64,000 nt of DNA from Duganella sp. SG902 (GTDB lineage: Bacteria > Pseudomonadota > Gammaproteobacteria > Burkholderiales > Burkholderiaceae_D). Below, piece by piece: positions 46,199 to 55,882 of this stretch (position 1 is its first letter; every line of letters starts with the position of its first letter). The notes beneath the pieces were generated by a model that was not told the DNA's origin, did not search any database, and saw only the letters and a program-made list of their open reading frames with translations. The stretch lies in the NCBI RefSeq assembly GCF_013376005.1, contig NZ_JABMJK010000003.1:310001-374000 (forward strand). Direction: 5' to 3'. A program made the position numbers and the translations under genes.

Positions 46199-46722
46199 AG
46201 ATATTTGATCGCCCCAACGGCCAGTGCCACGATGCTGATCTGCACTCCGAACGTCCACTTCAGCATCATAATGATCGCGCGATTCAGTTTGACATCAAGC
46301 TCGTCGCGCAACTGCTCGAACTTGTCATTAACTTCGGTACGCAACTGCTCGAACTTGCCATTCACTTCGGTACGCAACTGCTCGAACTTGCCATTAACTT
46401 CGGTACGCAACTGCTCGAATTTGCCATTAACTTCGGTACGCAACTGCTCAAATTTGCCATTAACTTCGGTACGCAACTGCTCAAATTTGCCATTAACTTC
46501 GGTGCGCAACTGTTCGATTTTACCGTTGACTTCGATTCGCAACTGATCGGACTTGCTATTCAGCTCGACATGCACGGTGTCGATCTTGGCATTGACCTCG
46601 GCAAAGCCAACGCCCATTTCCTCGCGCAGCGCGGCAAATTCATCCTTGCGAACGTAACTGGACTGGATAACGGCCACGTCCGTCTCCAGCGTACTCACTC
46701 GTTCAACAATTTGCGGGTCCAT
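46195..46722 (-). CDS. Hendecad-repeat coiled-coil protein with C-terminal membrane anchor
   Basis: An unrecognised protein of 175 residues. After an N-terminal segment (MDPQIVERVSTLETDVAVIQ) come seven consecutive 11-residue units of the form EVNGKFEQLRT, five of them identical in protein sequence. Related degenerate units flank them (ELNSKSDQLRI, ELDVKLNRA). An 11-residue period predicts a near-straight or right-handed coiled coil. The end (LKWTFGVQISIVALAVGAIKYL) is one transmembrane helix, so it is probably a tail-anchored rod. The ATG at 46722 is preceded by AGGAGGAG, favouring it over the 20-codon longer frame. Composition is markedly more AT-rich than neighbours. Function unknown. Confidence 0.82.
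   Translation of the reverse strand: MDPQIVERVSTLETDVAVIQSSYVRKDEFAALREEMGVGFAEVNAKIDTVHVELNSKSDQLRIEVNGKIEQLRTEVNGKFEQLRTEVNGKFEQLRTEVNGKFEQLRTEVNGKFEQLRTEVNGKFEQLRTEVNDKFEQLRDELDVKLNRAIIMMLKWTFGVQISIVALAVGAIKYL
46307..46570. repeat. 33-bp tandem repeat array encoding the hendecads
   Basis: The octamer CGCAACTG recurs at 46307, 46340, 46373, 46406, 46439, 46472, 46505 and 46538, an exact 33-bp period over eight units. Units between 46340 and 46504 are nearly identical at DNA level, which suggests recent expansion by slippage or unequal recombination. Confidence 0.95.
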
Positions 46723-46804
46723 GATCTCCTCCTGCCACTCATTCATCATCCACCGCGCACGGGAATGGGTCAAGCTGAGCAATGACGATATGGCTTGAGC
46801 CGGA

Positions 46805-47941
46805 TCAAAGCTCGTCCAGCGAGAACAGGCGGCGGTGTTCGCGGATGGCGTAGCGGTCGGTCATGCCGGCGATGTAGTCGGCGATCTTGCGCGCCTGCTT
46901 GTTCACGTCGCCGGACTTGTCCTGATAATCCGGCGGCAGCAGCACCGGCTCGGACATGAAGGCCTCGAACAATTCGCGCACGATGCGGCTGGCCTTCACG
47001 CGCATGCGGTTGACCTTGTAGTGCCGGTAGAGGTTCGCGTGCAGGAAGCGCTTGAGCTCGGTCGCGTCCTTGCGCATGCCGTCCGAGAAGCGGATCAATG
47101 GCGGCGCGTGGCGCACGTCGTCAATATTGCGCGGCGCGGCCTCGGCGATGCGCGCGCTCGAGGTGGCGATCAGGTCGTCCGCCAGCGCGGTGATCAGGCG
47201 GCGCAGGGTTTCGTAGATCGCGCGGCGGCCGGACAGGCCGGGGAAGGCCTGCTGCACGTCACGCCACAGGCGCGCGAAGAAATCCACCTGCTCCAGCTGC
47301 TCGATGGTGATCAGGCCGGAACGCAGGCCGTCGTCGATGTCGTGGCTGTTGTAGGCGATCTCGTCCGCGAGATTGGTCAGCTGCGCCTCCAGCGACGGCT
47401 GGGTACGGTCGATGAAGCGCTGCGCCACCGGCCCCAACAACTTGGCGTTGTTCAGCGAGCAGTGCTTGAGGATGCCCTCGCGCGTTTCGAACATCAGGTT
47501 GAGGCCGTCATAGGCGCCGTAGTGCTCCTCCAGCTCGTCGACCACGCGCAGGCTTTGCAGGTTGTGCTCGAAGCCGCCGTAATCCTTCATGCACTCGTTG
47601 AGCACGTCCTGGCCGACGTGGCCGAACGGCGTGTGGCCGAGGTCGTGCGCGAGCGAGATCGCCTCCACCAGATCCTCGTTCAGGCGCAGGTTGCGCGCCA
47701 GCGAGCGGCCGATCTGCGCCACCTCCAGGCTGTGCGTGAGCCGGGTGCGGAACAGATCGCCCTCGTGGTTGAGGAACACCTGGGTCTTGTACTCCAGCCG
47801 GCGGAACGCCGAGGAGTGGATGATGCGGTCGCGGTCGCGCTGGAACTGGCTGCGCGACACGTGCGCGGTTTCCGGATGACGCCGGCCGATGCCGCCTTCG
47901 GAATGGGCGGCGTAGGGCGCGAGGAATTGTTCCGGCGTCAT
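46805..47941 (-). CDS. dgt: dNTP triphosphohydrolase (deoxyguanosinetriphosphate triphosphohydrolase-like)
   Basis: An HD-domain enzyme that removes triphosphate from dNTPs, controlling pool size. The 378 residues fit the shorter, type 2 dNTPase group rather than the ~505-residue E. coli Dgt. The HD motif is seen in [14 protein letters not shown] and [15 protein letters not shown]; a third metal ligand lies in NSHDIDDG. The start is 6 bases after the aroKB stop, implying co-transcription. Exact nucleotide preference is not predictable. Confidence 0.93.
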   Translation of the reverse strand: MTPEQFLAPYAAHSEGGIGRRHPETAHVSRSQFQRDRDRIIHSSAFRRLEYKTQVFLNHEGDLFRTRLTHSLEVAQIGRSLARNLRLNEDLVEAISLAHDLGHTPFGHVGQDVLNECMKDYGGFEHNLQSLRVVDELEEHYGAYDGLNLMFETREGILKHCSLNNAKLLGPVAQRFIDRTQPSLEAQLTNLADEIAYNSHDIDDGLRSGLITIEQLEQVDFFARLWRDVQQAFPGLSGRRAIYETLRRLITALADDLIATSSARIAEAAPRNIDDVRHAPPLIRFSDGMRKDATELKRFLHANLYRHYKVNRMRVKASRIVRELFEAFMSEPVLLPPDYQDKSGDVNKQARKIADYIAGMTDRYAIREHRRLFSLDEL

Positions 47942-47947
47942 GGCCGA

Positions 47948-49591
47948 TTACACGCAGGCGGCCAGCGTCGCCAGCAGCAGCTCGTGCGGCGCGTTGGTGA
48001 TCTTCGGCGAACCCAGCGGATTCATCAGGATGAACTTGATGGCGCCGCCCTCGTTCTTCTTGTCGACCTCCATCGCCTCCAGCCACTTGGCCACGCCCAG
48101 GTCGGGCGCCTTGACCGGCAGGCCGGCGGCGGCCACCAGCTTGCGCACGCGCGCCACGGTGGCCGCGTCGACCAGGCCCATGCGCTGCGACAGGTCGGCC
48201 GCCATCACCACGCCGCAGCCCACCGCCTCGCCGTGCAGCCAGGCGCCATAGCCCATGCCCGCCTCGATGGCGTGGCCGAAGGTGTGGCCGAAGTTGAGGA
48301 TGGCGCGCAGGCCGCCCTCGCGCTCGTCCTGGCGCACCACGTCGGCCTTGATTTCGCACGAGCGGGCGATGGCGTAGGCCAGCGCGCCCTTGTCGCGCGC
48401 CATCAGCTTTTCAATGTTCGCCTCGATCCATTCGAAGAACGGCAGGTCGATCACGGCGCCGTACTTGATCACTTCCGCCAGGCCGGCCGACAGCTCGCGC
48501 TCCGGCAGGGTTTCCAGCGTGGAAGTATCGGCGATCACCGCGCGCGGCTGGTAGAAGGCGCCGATCATGTTCTTGCCCAGCGGGTGGTTGATGCCGGTCT
48601 TGCCGCCCACCGAGGAATCGACCTGCGACAGCAGGGTGGTCGGCACCTGGATGAAGTCGACGCCGCGCATATAGCTGGCGGCCGCGTAGCCGGTCAGGTC
48701 GCCGATCACGCCGCCGCCCAGCGCGATCAGCGTGGTCTTGCGGTCGGCCTTGGTCTCCAGCAGCTTGTCGAAGATCGCCATCAGGCTGGACCAGTTCTTG
48801 TGCTCCTCGCCGTCCGGCAGGATCACGGTCGTGACTTGCTTGCCGGCATTACGCAGGCCGGCCTCGATGCGCGCCAGGTACAGCGGCGCCACGGTGGTGT
48901 TGCTGACGATGGCGACCTTGGCGCCGGTGACGTAGCGCGCCAGCAGCGCGCCGTCGTTCAGCAAGTCCGGGCCGATGGAAATCGGGTAGCTGCGCTCGCC
49001 CAGGTCTACGTTTAGCAGGATGTTGGATTGTTCGTTCATCGATGGTTCGGCGTGGGCGACGCAGTTGGGCGCGGCTTCGCACGCCAGCGTGTCCAACTGG
49101 GTCAGGATGGTCTGAACCATCGATTGTACGTTAGGACGGCCGGTATCGATGATCAGATCGGCAATTTCCATGTACAAGGGATCGCGCACCGCCATCAATT
49201 CCTCCAGCTTCTTGCGCGGATCGGCGGTTTGCAACAACGGACGGTTCTTGTCGTGCGCGGTGCGCTGCAGGATGCTGTGGACGCTGGCGCGCAGGTAAAT
49301 CACGGTGCCGCGCGCCTTGAGGAAGGCGCGGTTGTCGGCGTTGAGGATGGCGCCGCCGCCGGTGGCCAGCACCAGGCCGCTCTGCGCGGTCAGTTCACGG
49401 ATGACGTCGGCCTCGCGGCGGCGGAAGCTGGCCTCGCCCTCGATTTCAAAGATCCACGGGATCGAGGCGCCGGTGCGCGCCTCGATCTCGTGGTCGGAAT
49501 CCACAAACTTCAACCCCAGCTTGCGCGCCAGGATGCGGCCGATGGTGGTTTTTCCCGCCCCCATCAGGCCGACTAGAAACACATTCTGCAT
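47948..49591 (-). CDS. aroKB: Fused shikimate kinase / 3-dehydroquinate synthase (AroK-AroB)
   Basis: A single open frame of 547 residues holds two shikimate-pathway enzymes. Residues 1-175 are shikimate kinase: P-loop GLMGAGKT (8-15), DSDHEIE, and the lid-region RPLL. After a short linker, residues from about 185 to 547 are 3-dehydroquinate synthase, with the NAD-binding [24 protein letters not shown], and zinc ligands in HTFGHAIE. AroB normally starts at a Met equivalent to M185. That ATG (49037-49039) has no Shine-Dalgarno and no stop separates it from aroK, so a bifunctional protein is the simplest reading. Internal initiation giving some free AroB remains possible. The gene follows pilQ and an Ig-like lipoprotein gene. 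Confidence 0.9.
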   Translation of the reverse strand: MQNVFLVGLMGAGKTTIGRILARKLGLKFVDSDHEIEARTGASIPWIFEIEGEASFRRREADVIRELTAQSGLVLATGGGAILNADNRAFLKARGTVIYLRASVHSILQRTAHDKNRPLLQTADPRKKLEELMAVRDPLYMEIADLIIDTGRPNVQSMVQTILTQLDTLACEAAPNCVAHAEPSMNEQSNILLNVDLGERSYPISIGPDLLNDGALLARYVTGAKVAIVSNTTVAPLYLARIEAGLRNAGKQVTTVILPDGEEHKNWSSLMAIFDKLLETKADRKTTLIALGGGVIGDLTGYAAASYMRGVDFIQVPTTLLSQVDSSVGGKTGINHPLGKNMIGAFYQPRAVIADTSTLETLPERELSAGLAEVIKYGAVIDLPFFEWIEANIEKLMARDKGALAYAIARSCEIKADVVRQDEREGGLRAILNFGHTFGHAIEAGMGYGAWLHGEAVGCGVVMAADLSQRMGLVDAATVARVRKLVAAAGLPVKAPDLGVAKWLEAMEVDKKNEGGAIKFILMNPLGSPKITNAPHELLLATLAACV

Positions 49592-49605
49592 TCAACATCC
49601 AAGTT

Positions 49606-51783
49606 TTATAGTGTGTTACTGCACTCCGTAGACGTCCCGTAAGGACTGTTGAGGCCCGGCGGGCTGACGTTCTGGGAGCCGTAATCAGTGCTCAATCCCA
49701 TCAAGTGTACCAGAGAGGTGTAGCTGGCCTCCGTGCCGCTGGCCTGGCCGCGTATCGTCAGGTTCACATCCAACCAGTAAACCCGGTCCTTCGGATAGAC
49801 CAGCGAGACCATGGCGCGGCCGCTGGCGTCGGTGGTCACGCTCGGTGTGACGGTGACCGGAATGCCCGGATCCAGCACGCCGTTGCCGTTGAAATCCTCG
49901 CCCGCATCCAGGATGCCGTTGCTGTTGACGTCCTCGTTGTTGCAGCCGACGCGCGCGCGCGGCTCCCACGGGCCGGTCGGCGCGGTATAGCCCAGGTAGC
50001 CCTTGAAGTACTTCACCGGCAGCACCGACGCGGTCAGCTTGATGCCCGATACCGCGTTGCCGGCGGCGTCGGTGACGATCACCGCGTAATCCATCTGGTA
50101 GGTGGCGCTGCTGGGGACGCCGACGGTGTTGCCGGTGCCGGCGCTGATGAACAGCGACTTGGCGCCCACCGTCAGCTTGGCGATGGCGGTGGGACCGGAG
50201 CCGCCGATCAGCTTGGCCTGGATCTGCACGCCGTCGGTCGCGGTGGCGGCGGTGCCGGCGATGAAGCTGGTGGTGGCCACGCCATCCGAGCCGGTGGTGA
50301 CCACGGCCGGCTGGGTCAGGGTGCCGCCGCTCGGGTCGCTGATGATGGAGAAGGCCACGGTGGCGTTCTTGACCAGGTTGTTCTGCGCCGTGCCGTCGCG
50401 CACGATGGCGCGCAGCGTGGTTTGCTGGCTGGTGCTGCCCGGGGTGTTGACGCCCACCACGGCCGGATCGGCCTGCACGCTGATGGTGGTCAGGTTGGTG
50501 ACCGGCGCCACGAACTCCAGGTCGGTCTGGGTGGTCTGGCCGCTGGCGTTGGCGGTCAGCGTGGCCACGCCCGGGCTGGTGGCGTTGACGTAGGCGCTGG
50601 CGGCGCCGCCGGACAGGGCCAGGGCGCCGCTCAGCGGCGTGCCGCAGGCGGCGTCGCTGTAGACCGTGCCGCGCGAGCTGCTGATGGTGACGCTGGCGCC
50701 CGGGGCGTTGGTCACCGCCACCTGCTGGCAGCCGCCGATCGGCGCCGTGGTTTCCACATTGCCGCCGCCGTCCAGCACGCGGATGGCGAAGGTGGACGAG
50801 TTGATCGCGATCCCGGCGGAGGCGATCTCGCCCATCGATTTCACCGTGATCACGTCGGCCGTGCCGCCGCTGGCGGCATAGGTCAGCACCAGCTGGCCGC
50901 CGGCGTTGGTGACGGCCGCGCCGCCGCCTTTCACGGTCAGCGAGTTGGCGTTGGAGCTGAACGTCACCGGCTTGCCGACCAGCGCGTTGCCGGCCGAATC
51001 GACCAGCTTGACGGTCACATCGGCGCTGGCGCCGGCGTTGATGGTCGGCGCCGCGTTGATGGTCAGCTTGTTGCCGCTGACCGTGACGATGGCGGTCACC
51101 GGCGCCGCCCCCGGCACGGTGGCGGTGATCTTGATGAGGCGCGAGGTGGGGTCGCCGCCGGTGCCCAGCTTCTCGGTCACGATGCCCTGGGCGTTGGTGA
51201 CGAGGTTGGTCAGCGACAGGCTGCCGGAGTCGGACTTCAGGTCCACGGTCACGTTCGGCATGACGGTGTTGTTGGCGTCGCGCACCAGCGCGGTGACGGT
51301 GACCTCGTTACCGGCCGTGCCGGCCGAGGCCAGCGTGCCGGAATCGGTGGTCAGCGACAACGTCGGCACCGCGCTCACCACATCCACCGTGATGGGCGCC
51401 GAGGTGGCGTTGCCGGCCTTGGCGGTGATGGTGATCTTGCGCGGCGTGCTGTCGCCCTTGACGCTGAGCTTTTCGCTCACCTGGCCGGCGGTGTCGGTCA
51501 CGCGGTTGGTGCTGCTGATGGTGCCGGAGCTGGCGGTGAACGACACCGTCTCGCCGGCCAGGGCGTTGCCGCCGCTATCCTTGACGATGGCGATCAGCGT
51601 CACCTCGGTGCCGTCCAGGCCGGACGAGGCGATGGTGGTGGCGCTGGCGGTCAGGGTGACGCTGGCGGCCTTGGACGGCGCCACGCCGTTGGCATTGGTG
51701 CCGGGCGAGCCGCCGCCACCGCCGCAGGCGGAAAACAAGGTGGCACAGGCCAGCGCGGTCAGCCATGCAGAGAACTTTTTCAT
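49606..51783 (-). CDS. Ig-like (Big_1 type) repeat lipoprotein
   Basis: A 725-residue surface or periplasmic protein of unknown function. The N-terminus MKKFSAWLTALACATLFSAC has a lipobox-like end (Cys20) followed by a Gly run, typical of lipoproteins. Then come several invasin/Big_1-like domains with the recurring pattern V.A.V.D..GNALAG..V.FT..SG..S......T...G....L (about 40-130, 135-235, 240-330, 440-550). Near residue 620 is an acidic EF-hand or dockerin-like stretch, DVNSNGILDAGEDFNGNGVL, that could bind calcium. The start 51783 is chosen for its signal peptide; longer frames to 51810 use GTG. It lies directly downstream of pilQ and upstream of aroKB, suggesting a type IV pilus or outer-membrane association. 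Confidence 0.8.
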   Translation of the reverse strand: MKKFSAWLTALACATLFSACGGGGGSPGTNANGVAPSKAASVTLTASATTIASSGLDGTEVTLIAIVKDSGGNALAGETVSFTASSGTISSTNRVTDTAGQVSEKLSVKGDSTPRKITITAKAGNATSAPITVDVVSAVPTLSLTTDSGTLASAGTAGNEVTVTALVRDANNTVMPNVTVDLKSDSGSLSLTNLVTNAQGIVTEKLGTGGDPTSRLIKITATVPGAAPVTAIVTVSGNKLTINAAPTINAGASADVTVKLVDSAGNALVGKPVTFSSNANSLTVKGGGAAVTNAGGQLVLTYAASGGTADVITVKSMGEIASAGIAINSSTFAIRVLDGGGNVETTAPIGGCQQVAVTNAPGASVTISSSRGTVYSDAACGTPLSGALALSGGAASAYVNATSPGVATLTANASGQTTQTDLEFVAPVTNLTTISVQADPAVVGVNTPGSTSQQTTLRAIVRDGTAQNNLVKNATVAFSIISDPSGGTLTQPAVVTTGSDGVATTSFIAGTAATATDGVQIQAKLIGGSGPTAIAKLTVGAKSLFISAGTGNTVGVPSSATYQMDYAVIVTDAAGNAVSGIKLTASVLPVKYFKGYLGYTAPTGPWEPRARVGCNNEDVNSNGILDAGEDFNGNGVLDPGIPVTVTPSVTTDASGRAMVSLVYPKDRVYWLDVNLTIRGQASGTEASYTSLVHLMGLSTDYGSQNVSPPGLNSPYGTSTECSNTL

Positions 51784-51811
51784 GAGGCACATCCCATTCA
51801 AGTGGAACACA

Positions 51812-54001
51812 TTACCGGGTCGTGGACAGGCGGTCGGCCACGATCTTCGGCGTGATAAACACCAGCAGCTCGGTCTTGTCGTTGGTGCGCGTGTTGCTGC
51901 GGAACAGATAGCCCAGCACCGGCACGTCGCCCAGCAGCGGCACCTTGTCGGTGGTGCTGCGCTCGGTCTGCTGGTAGATGCCGCCCAGCACCACGGTGCC
52001 GCCGTTGTCGACCATCACCTGCGTCTTGACGTGCTTGGTGTCGATGGCGAAGCCGGAGCGGGTTTCCTGGCCCACGCTGTCCTTGTTGACGTCGACGTCG
52101 ATGACGACGTTGCCGTCCGGCGTGATCTGCGGCGTCACCTCCAGCCGCAGGTTGGCCTTGCGGAACATGATGGAGGTGGCGCCGCTGCTGGTGGCCACCT
52201 GGTACGGCAGCTCGATGCCCTGCTCGATCAGCGCCATCGCCTTGTCGGCGGTGATCACGCGCGGGCTGGAGATGATCTTGCCGGTGCCATCCTCCTCCAG
52301 CGCCGACAGTTCCAGGTTGAGGAAGCGGTTGGCGGCGGACGAGAACAGGCTGATCGCCAGGTTGCCGGCCTGGGTGCCGTTGATGTTGGAGGCCGGCAGG
52401 TTGACGAACTGGGTGTTGTTGTAGGTGGAGTCGGTCAGCTTGACCTGGCCGGTCACCTCGCCGATGCCGGTCATGTTGCCGGCGATGCCGATGCGGGTGT
52501 TGCCGTTGCCGAGCTGGTAGCCGGCGTCGCCGCCGCGGATGGTGCGCAGGTCGGTGAAGCCGAGCTTGGCGCCGAGGTTGCGGGTGAAGGTGTCGCTGGC
52601 CTCGACGATGCGCGCCTCGATCAGCACCTGCTTGGTGGCGACGTCGGTCTTGGCGATCAGGCGCCGCACGTCCTCCAGCTTGGAGGCGATGTCGGTCACG
52701 AACAGCTGGTTGGTGCGCGGCTCGATGATGGCGCTGCCGCGCTTGGACAGGATGCGGTTCTTGGCGTCGCCGCCCTCCAGCCCGAACACGGTCTTGAACG
52801 ATTCGGCCTTCTGATAGTTGAGCTGGAAGATTTCCGACTTCAGGGGCTCCAGGTCGGCGATCTGGGCCTTCTGCTCCAGCTCGAGTTTTTCCTTGGTCAG
52901 CAATTCCTCCTTCGGCGCGATCCAGATCACCGAGCCGTTCTTGCGCATGTCCAGGTTCTTGGCCTGCAGGATCACGTCCAGCGCCTGGTCCCACGGTACT
53001 TCCTTCAGGCGCAGGGTCAGGTTGCCGGCCACGCTGTCGCTGGTGATGATGTTGAGGCCGGAGATGTCGGCGATCGCCTGCAGCGCCGCGCGCACCTCGA
53101 CGTTCTGGAAATTGAAGGACAGCTTCTCGCCGCGATAACCCTGCGAGCCCTGGGTGAGCTTGTTGGGGTCCTCCTTGATCGGCTTGACGTCCACCACCAG
53201 CTGGGTGTCGCTCTGGTACACGGTCTGCTCCCACAGGCCGCGCGCCTCGATGATCAGGCGCGTGTTCTCGCCCTGCGGCACGGTGGTGACCAGCGACACC
53301 GGCGTGCCGAAGTCGCCCACGTCCAGCCGACGGCGCAGGTTGTCCGGCACCCCGGTCTTGAGGAAATCGACCAGCACCCCGGTCGGCGTCTGGCGCACGT
53401 CCACCGCCACCTGGTTGTTGGGCAGGTCTACCACCACCCGGCCCTCGCCGTTGGCGCCGCGGCGGAAGTCCAGGTCGCGCAGCAGTTGTTTGCCGGCCGG
53501 CGCGGTGGCGGCCCTGGCCACCGGCAGGCCGCTGGCGTCGACCGCCGTGGCCACGCCGCCGGAACCGTCGATGGTCAGGATCACCGATTTGCCGTCGATG
53601 GCGGTGGCGTAGTTGAGCGTGCGTTTCAGGTTGAACACCAGGCGCGAGCGCTCGCCGGCCTGCACCACGTTGACGCCGCGCAGGTCGCCCTGATTGAGTT
53701 CCTGCACGGTCTTGCCGGTGGCGTTGACGGTGGCGCCGAAGTCGAGCGCGATGCGCGGCGGATTGGTGATGGCGAAGTTGATCGGCAGCTTGTCGGGCGC
53801 GTTGCGCAAGCCGATCTTGACGATCAGGTTGGCGCCCTGCTGGTTGGCGGTGATCGATTCGATGGCGTTGACGGCGGGCGCCGGGGTCGCGGCGGTGGCG
53901 GCGGGCTCGCTGGTCTGCGCCTGGGCGCCGCAGGCGAATTGCAAGGCCAGCGCCCAAGTGGCGGCGGCCAAGGCGCGCCGGGCCGTGTGATGAGCGGTCA
54001 T
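51812..54001 (-). CDS. pilQ: Type IV pilus secretin PilQ
   Basis: The outer-membrane channel through which the pilus passes, 729 residues. A signal peptide (about 1-29, ending ACGAQAQ) is followed by two AMIN domains (about 45-250) that bind peptidoglycan. An STN/secretin-N region (FNFQNVEVRAALQAIADISG) and the secretin domain (about 470-725) follow, with the VPLLGDVPVLGYLFRS signature near 695-710. Its ATG overlaps the pilP stop by 4 bases (ATGA). It is the last gene of the pilMNOPQ run. Confidence 0.97.
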   Translation of the reverse strand: MTAHHTARRALAAATWALALQFACGAQAQTSEPAATAATPAPAVNAIESITANQQGANLIVKIGLRNAPDKLPINFAITNPPRIALDFGATVNATGKTVQELNQGDLRGVNVVQAGERSRLVFNLKRTLNYATAIDGKSVILTIDGSGGVATAVDASGLPVARAATAPAGKQLLRDLDFRRGANGEGRVVVDLPNNQVAVDVRQTPTGVLVDFLKTGVPDNLRRRLDVGDFGTPVSLVTTVPQGENTRLIIEARGLWEQTVYQSDTQLVVDVKPIKEDPNKLTQGSQGYRGEKLSFNFQNVEVRAALQAIADISGLNIITSDSVAGNLTLRLKEVPWDQALDVILQAKNLDMRKNGSVIWIAPKEELLTKEKLELEQKAQIADLEPLKSEIFQLNYQKAESFKTVFGLEGGDAKNRILSKRGSAIIEPRTNQLFVTDIASKLEDVRRLIAKTDVATKQVLIEARIVEASDTFTRNLGAKLGFTDLRTIRGGDAGYQLGNGNTRIGIAGNMTGIGEVTGQVKLTDSTYNNTQFVNLPASNINGTQAGNLAISLFSSAANRFLNLELSALEEDGTGKIISSPRVITADKAMALIEQGIELPYQVATSSGATSIMFRKANLRLEVTPQITPDGNVVIDVDVNKDSVGQETRSGFAIDTKHVKTQVMVDNGGTVVLGGIYQQTERSTTDKVPLLGDVPVLGYLFRSNTRTNDKTELLVFITPKIVADRLSTTR

Positions 54002-54540
54002 TTGGTGTTCTCCTTGCTTTCCTGCAGTTCCAACCGGGACTGGCGCTCGACCCAGTCGCCGGTGGCGTCCTGGACGATTTCCTTGAGGGTGACAGAGTTC
54101 TCGTCGATGCTGGTGATGCGGCCATAGTTCTGGCCAAGGTGCTGCCCCACCACCACCTGGTGCACGGCGCGGTCGACCTGCAGCACGGCGTGGATCACGC
54201 CTTTCTTCTCGATGGTGCCGACCATCTTGATGGTGTCGAGCGGATAGGTCTCCAGCAATTCCTTGCGGCGCGCGGTGTCGGGCCGCAGCCCGCTGGCGCC
54301 GGCCTGCGCCGCCTGCTTGGCCAGCTCGGCCAGCAGCTTGCTGGGATTGAACGGATCCAACTCGTCCTTGTGCTGGTAGGCGAAGGGGATGAAGGTCTTG
54401 GGCTCGGCCAGCGGCGGCACCTGGACCTTGGTTTGGGCGTCGACCTGCTTCATCCAGGTGCGCACTTCCTGCACGTCGCTGTCGCCGCAGCCGGCCAGCA
54501 GCGTCAGCGCCATCAGGGTGGGGAGGAGCAGCGTTTTCAT
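53998..54540 (-). CDS. pilP: Type IV pilus lipoprotein PilP
   Basis: An inner-membrane lipoprotein that links PilNO to PilQ, 180 residues. The lipobox LAGC (Cys18) follows a clear signal peptide. A Pro-rich stretch and the compact beta domain follow, with TIKMVGTIEKKGVIHAVLQV near 108-127. The ATG at 54540 overlaps the pilO stop by 4 bases. Confidence 0.95.
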   Translation of the reverse strand: MKTLLLPTLMALTLLAGCGDSDVQEVRTWMKQVDAQTKVQVPPLAEPKTFIPFAYQHKDELDPFNPSKLLAELAKQAAQAGASGLRPDTARRKELLETYPLDTIKMVGTIEKKGVIHAVLQVDRAVHQVVVGQHLGQNYGRITSIDENSVTLKEIVQDATGDWVERQSRLELQESKENTK

Positions 54541-55211
54541 GATTTTTTGGCCGCCTTCTTCTTGTCGGCGGCGGCCTTGCGCTGCGCGGCCACCTCCTCC
54601 GGATCGAGGTAGCGGAAGGTCTTGGCCACCGCCTCCAGCGTCAGCGCGCCATCCTTGCCGGTGCTCAGCGCCAGGTTGTTGAGCGTGACGATGCGCGGCA
54701 GGTTGGCGATGTCGCCGGTGAAGGCGCCGACGTCGTGGTAGCTGCCGGTGATCTTGATGTCGATCGGCACCTCGGCGTAGTAATCCTTGACCACCTCCTG
54801 CTGCGGCTTGAACAGCTCGAACTGCAGGCCGCGGCCGGCGCCGGCCTGGTTGATGTCGGTCAGCAGCGCGGCCATCTCGGCCTTGCTGGGCAGCTGCTTC
54901 TGCAGGCGGTCCACGTACTGGTCGACCTGGGCCTTCTGCGCGCGCAGCGCGTCCAGGTTGATGGCCTGCGCGGTCTTGATCTTGTATTCGTCGCGCAGCT
55001 TGGTTTCCCGCAGCGCGCCGGCCTCTTGCTCCTCGAACTGCGAGCTCCAGTAGCCGAAGTAGCCGGCCGCGCACACCGCCGCCGTCACGCCCACCGCGCA
55101 CAGCACGCGCGGCGCCAGCGGCCACTGGCCGGGGTGGCGGCCGTTGAGGTCGCGGAACTGGTCGGCGAATTGCGCGAACAGCAGATTGAGGTCGAGGTTA
55201 GCCTTGGCCAT
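54537..55211 (-). CDS. pilO: Type IV pilus assembly protein PilO
   Basis: A bitopic inner-membrane protein that dimerises with PilN, 224 residues. A short cytoplasmic tip and transmembrane helix (about 33-52) are followed by a coiled coil (about 60-110). The ferredoxin-like periplasmic domain contains QFELFKPQQEVVKDYYAEVPI. A lysine-rich tail ends the protein. Start at 55211 by homology; it overlaps pilP by 4 bases. Confidence 0.94.
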   Translation of the reverse strand: MAKANLDLNLLFAQFADQFRDLNGRHPGQWPLAPRVLCAVGVTAAVCAAGYFGYWSSQFEEQEAGALRETKLRDEYKIKTAQAINLDALRAQKAQVDQYVDRLQKQLPSKAEMAALLTDINQAGAGRGLQFELFKPQQEVVKDYYAEVPIDIKITGSYHDVGAFTGDIANLPRIVTLNNLALSTGKDGALTLEAVAKTFRYLDPEEVAAQRKAAADKKKAAKKS

Positions 55212-55222
55212 GGCGTCGCTTC

Positions 55223-55882
55223 CTAGGCGTGGGCCGGCGGCAGGCCGGCGGCTGGCGTGGACGGGGCGGGCGGCGCGCCGCCCGGCGGCTTGCCCTTGGC
55301 GCCCTCTTCCGGCTTGTCCTTGTCGCGCGGGCGCTTGATCTTGACGTTGAGGTTGAACTCCACCACTTTCCTGGCGGTCTTGCCCTGCCCCAGCCCGGTC
55401 GACTTCACCTCGATCAGATCGGGCCGCTCCAGCCACGGCGACACGCCGGCCAGATTGCGCAGGAACTCCGACACCCGCTCCTGCGACTGCGCGTAACCGT
55501 TGACCGCGACTTTCTGCCCATCCTGGCGGAAGGCCTTGAGATACACGCCCGGCGGGGTCTGCCGGACCAGCTCATCGAGCAGGTAGACCGGCTGGTTGCG
55601 GTCGCCCTGCAAATCCTCCACCGCCTGCTGGCGCGCTTTCAGCGCCTCGATCTCCTGCTTGAGGGTGGCGATCTCGGCGATTTTCTTGTCGAGGCCGACG
55701 ATGGCGGTCTTCAGCACCTGGTTGCGCTGCTCCTGGATCGAGATGGCGCGCGCGTTGTAGCCGCCGACCAGCAGCACGATGCCCACGCCCACCACGCCGC
55801 CCAGCGCCAGCAAGGCGAAGAAGGCGGCCTTCTTTTGCTTGCGCTTTTCCTCGCGGTGCGGCAGCAGGTTGATGCGTATCAT
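55223..55882 (-). CDS. pilN: Type IV pilus assembly protein PilN
   Basis: The inner-membrane partner of PilM and PilO, 219 residues. The N-terminal peptide MIRINLLPHREEKRK is the conserved PilM-binding tip (INLLP motif). A transmembrane helix (about 21-42), a coiled coil (about 48-95) and a periplasmic domain follow, and the protein ends in a Pro-rich tail. Its ATG shares one base with the pilM stop. Confidence 0.96.
   Translation of the reverse strand: MIRINLLPHREEKRKQKKAAFFALLALGGVVGVGIVLLVGGYNARAISIQEQRNQVLKTAIVGLDKKIAEIATLKQEIEALKARQQAVEDLQGDRNQPVYLLDELVRQTPPGVYLKAFRQDGQKVAVNGYAQSQERVSEFLRNLAGVSPWLERPDLIEVKSTGLGQGKTARKVVEFNLNVKIKRPRDKDKPEEGAKGKPPGGAPPAPSTPAAGLPPAHA

Noticed and set aside
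46307..46570. CRISPR array
   Set aside because: The 33-bp units are contiguous with no spacers, lie inside a coding frame and encode an 11-residue protein repeat.
50906..54127. Plus-strand 1073-codon frame opposite the Ig lipoprotein and pilQ
   Set aside because: Long only because of GC bias; pilQ and the Ig domains on the other strand are unmistakable.
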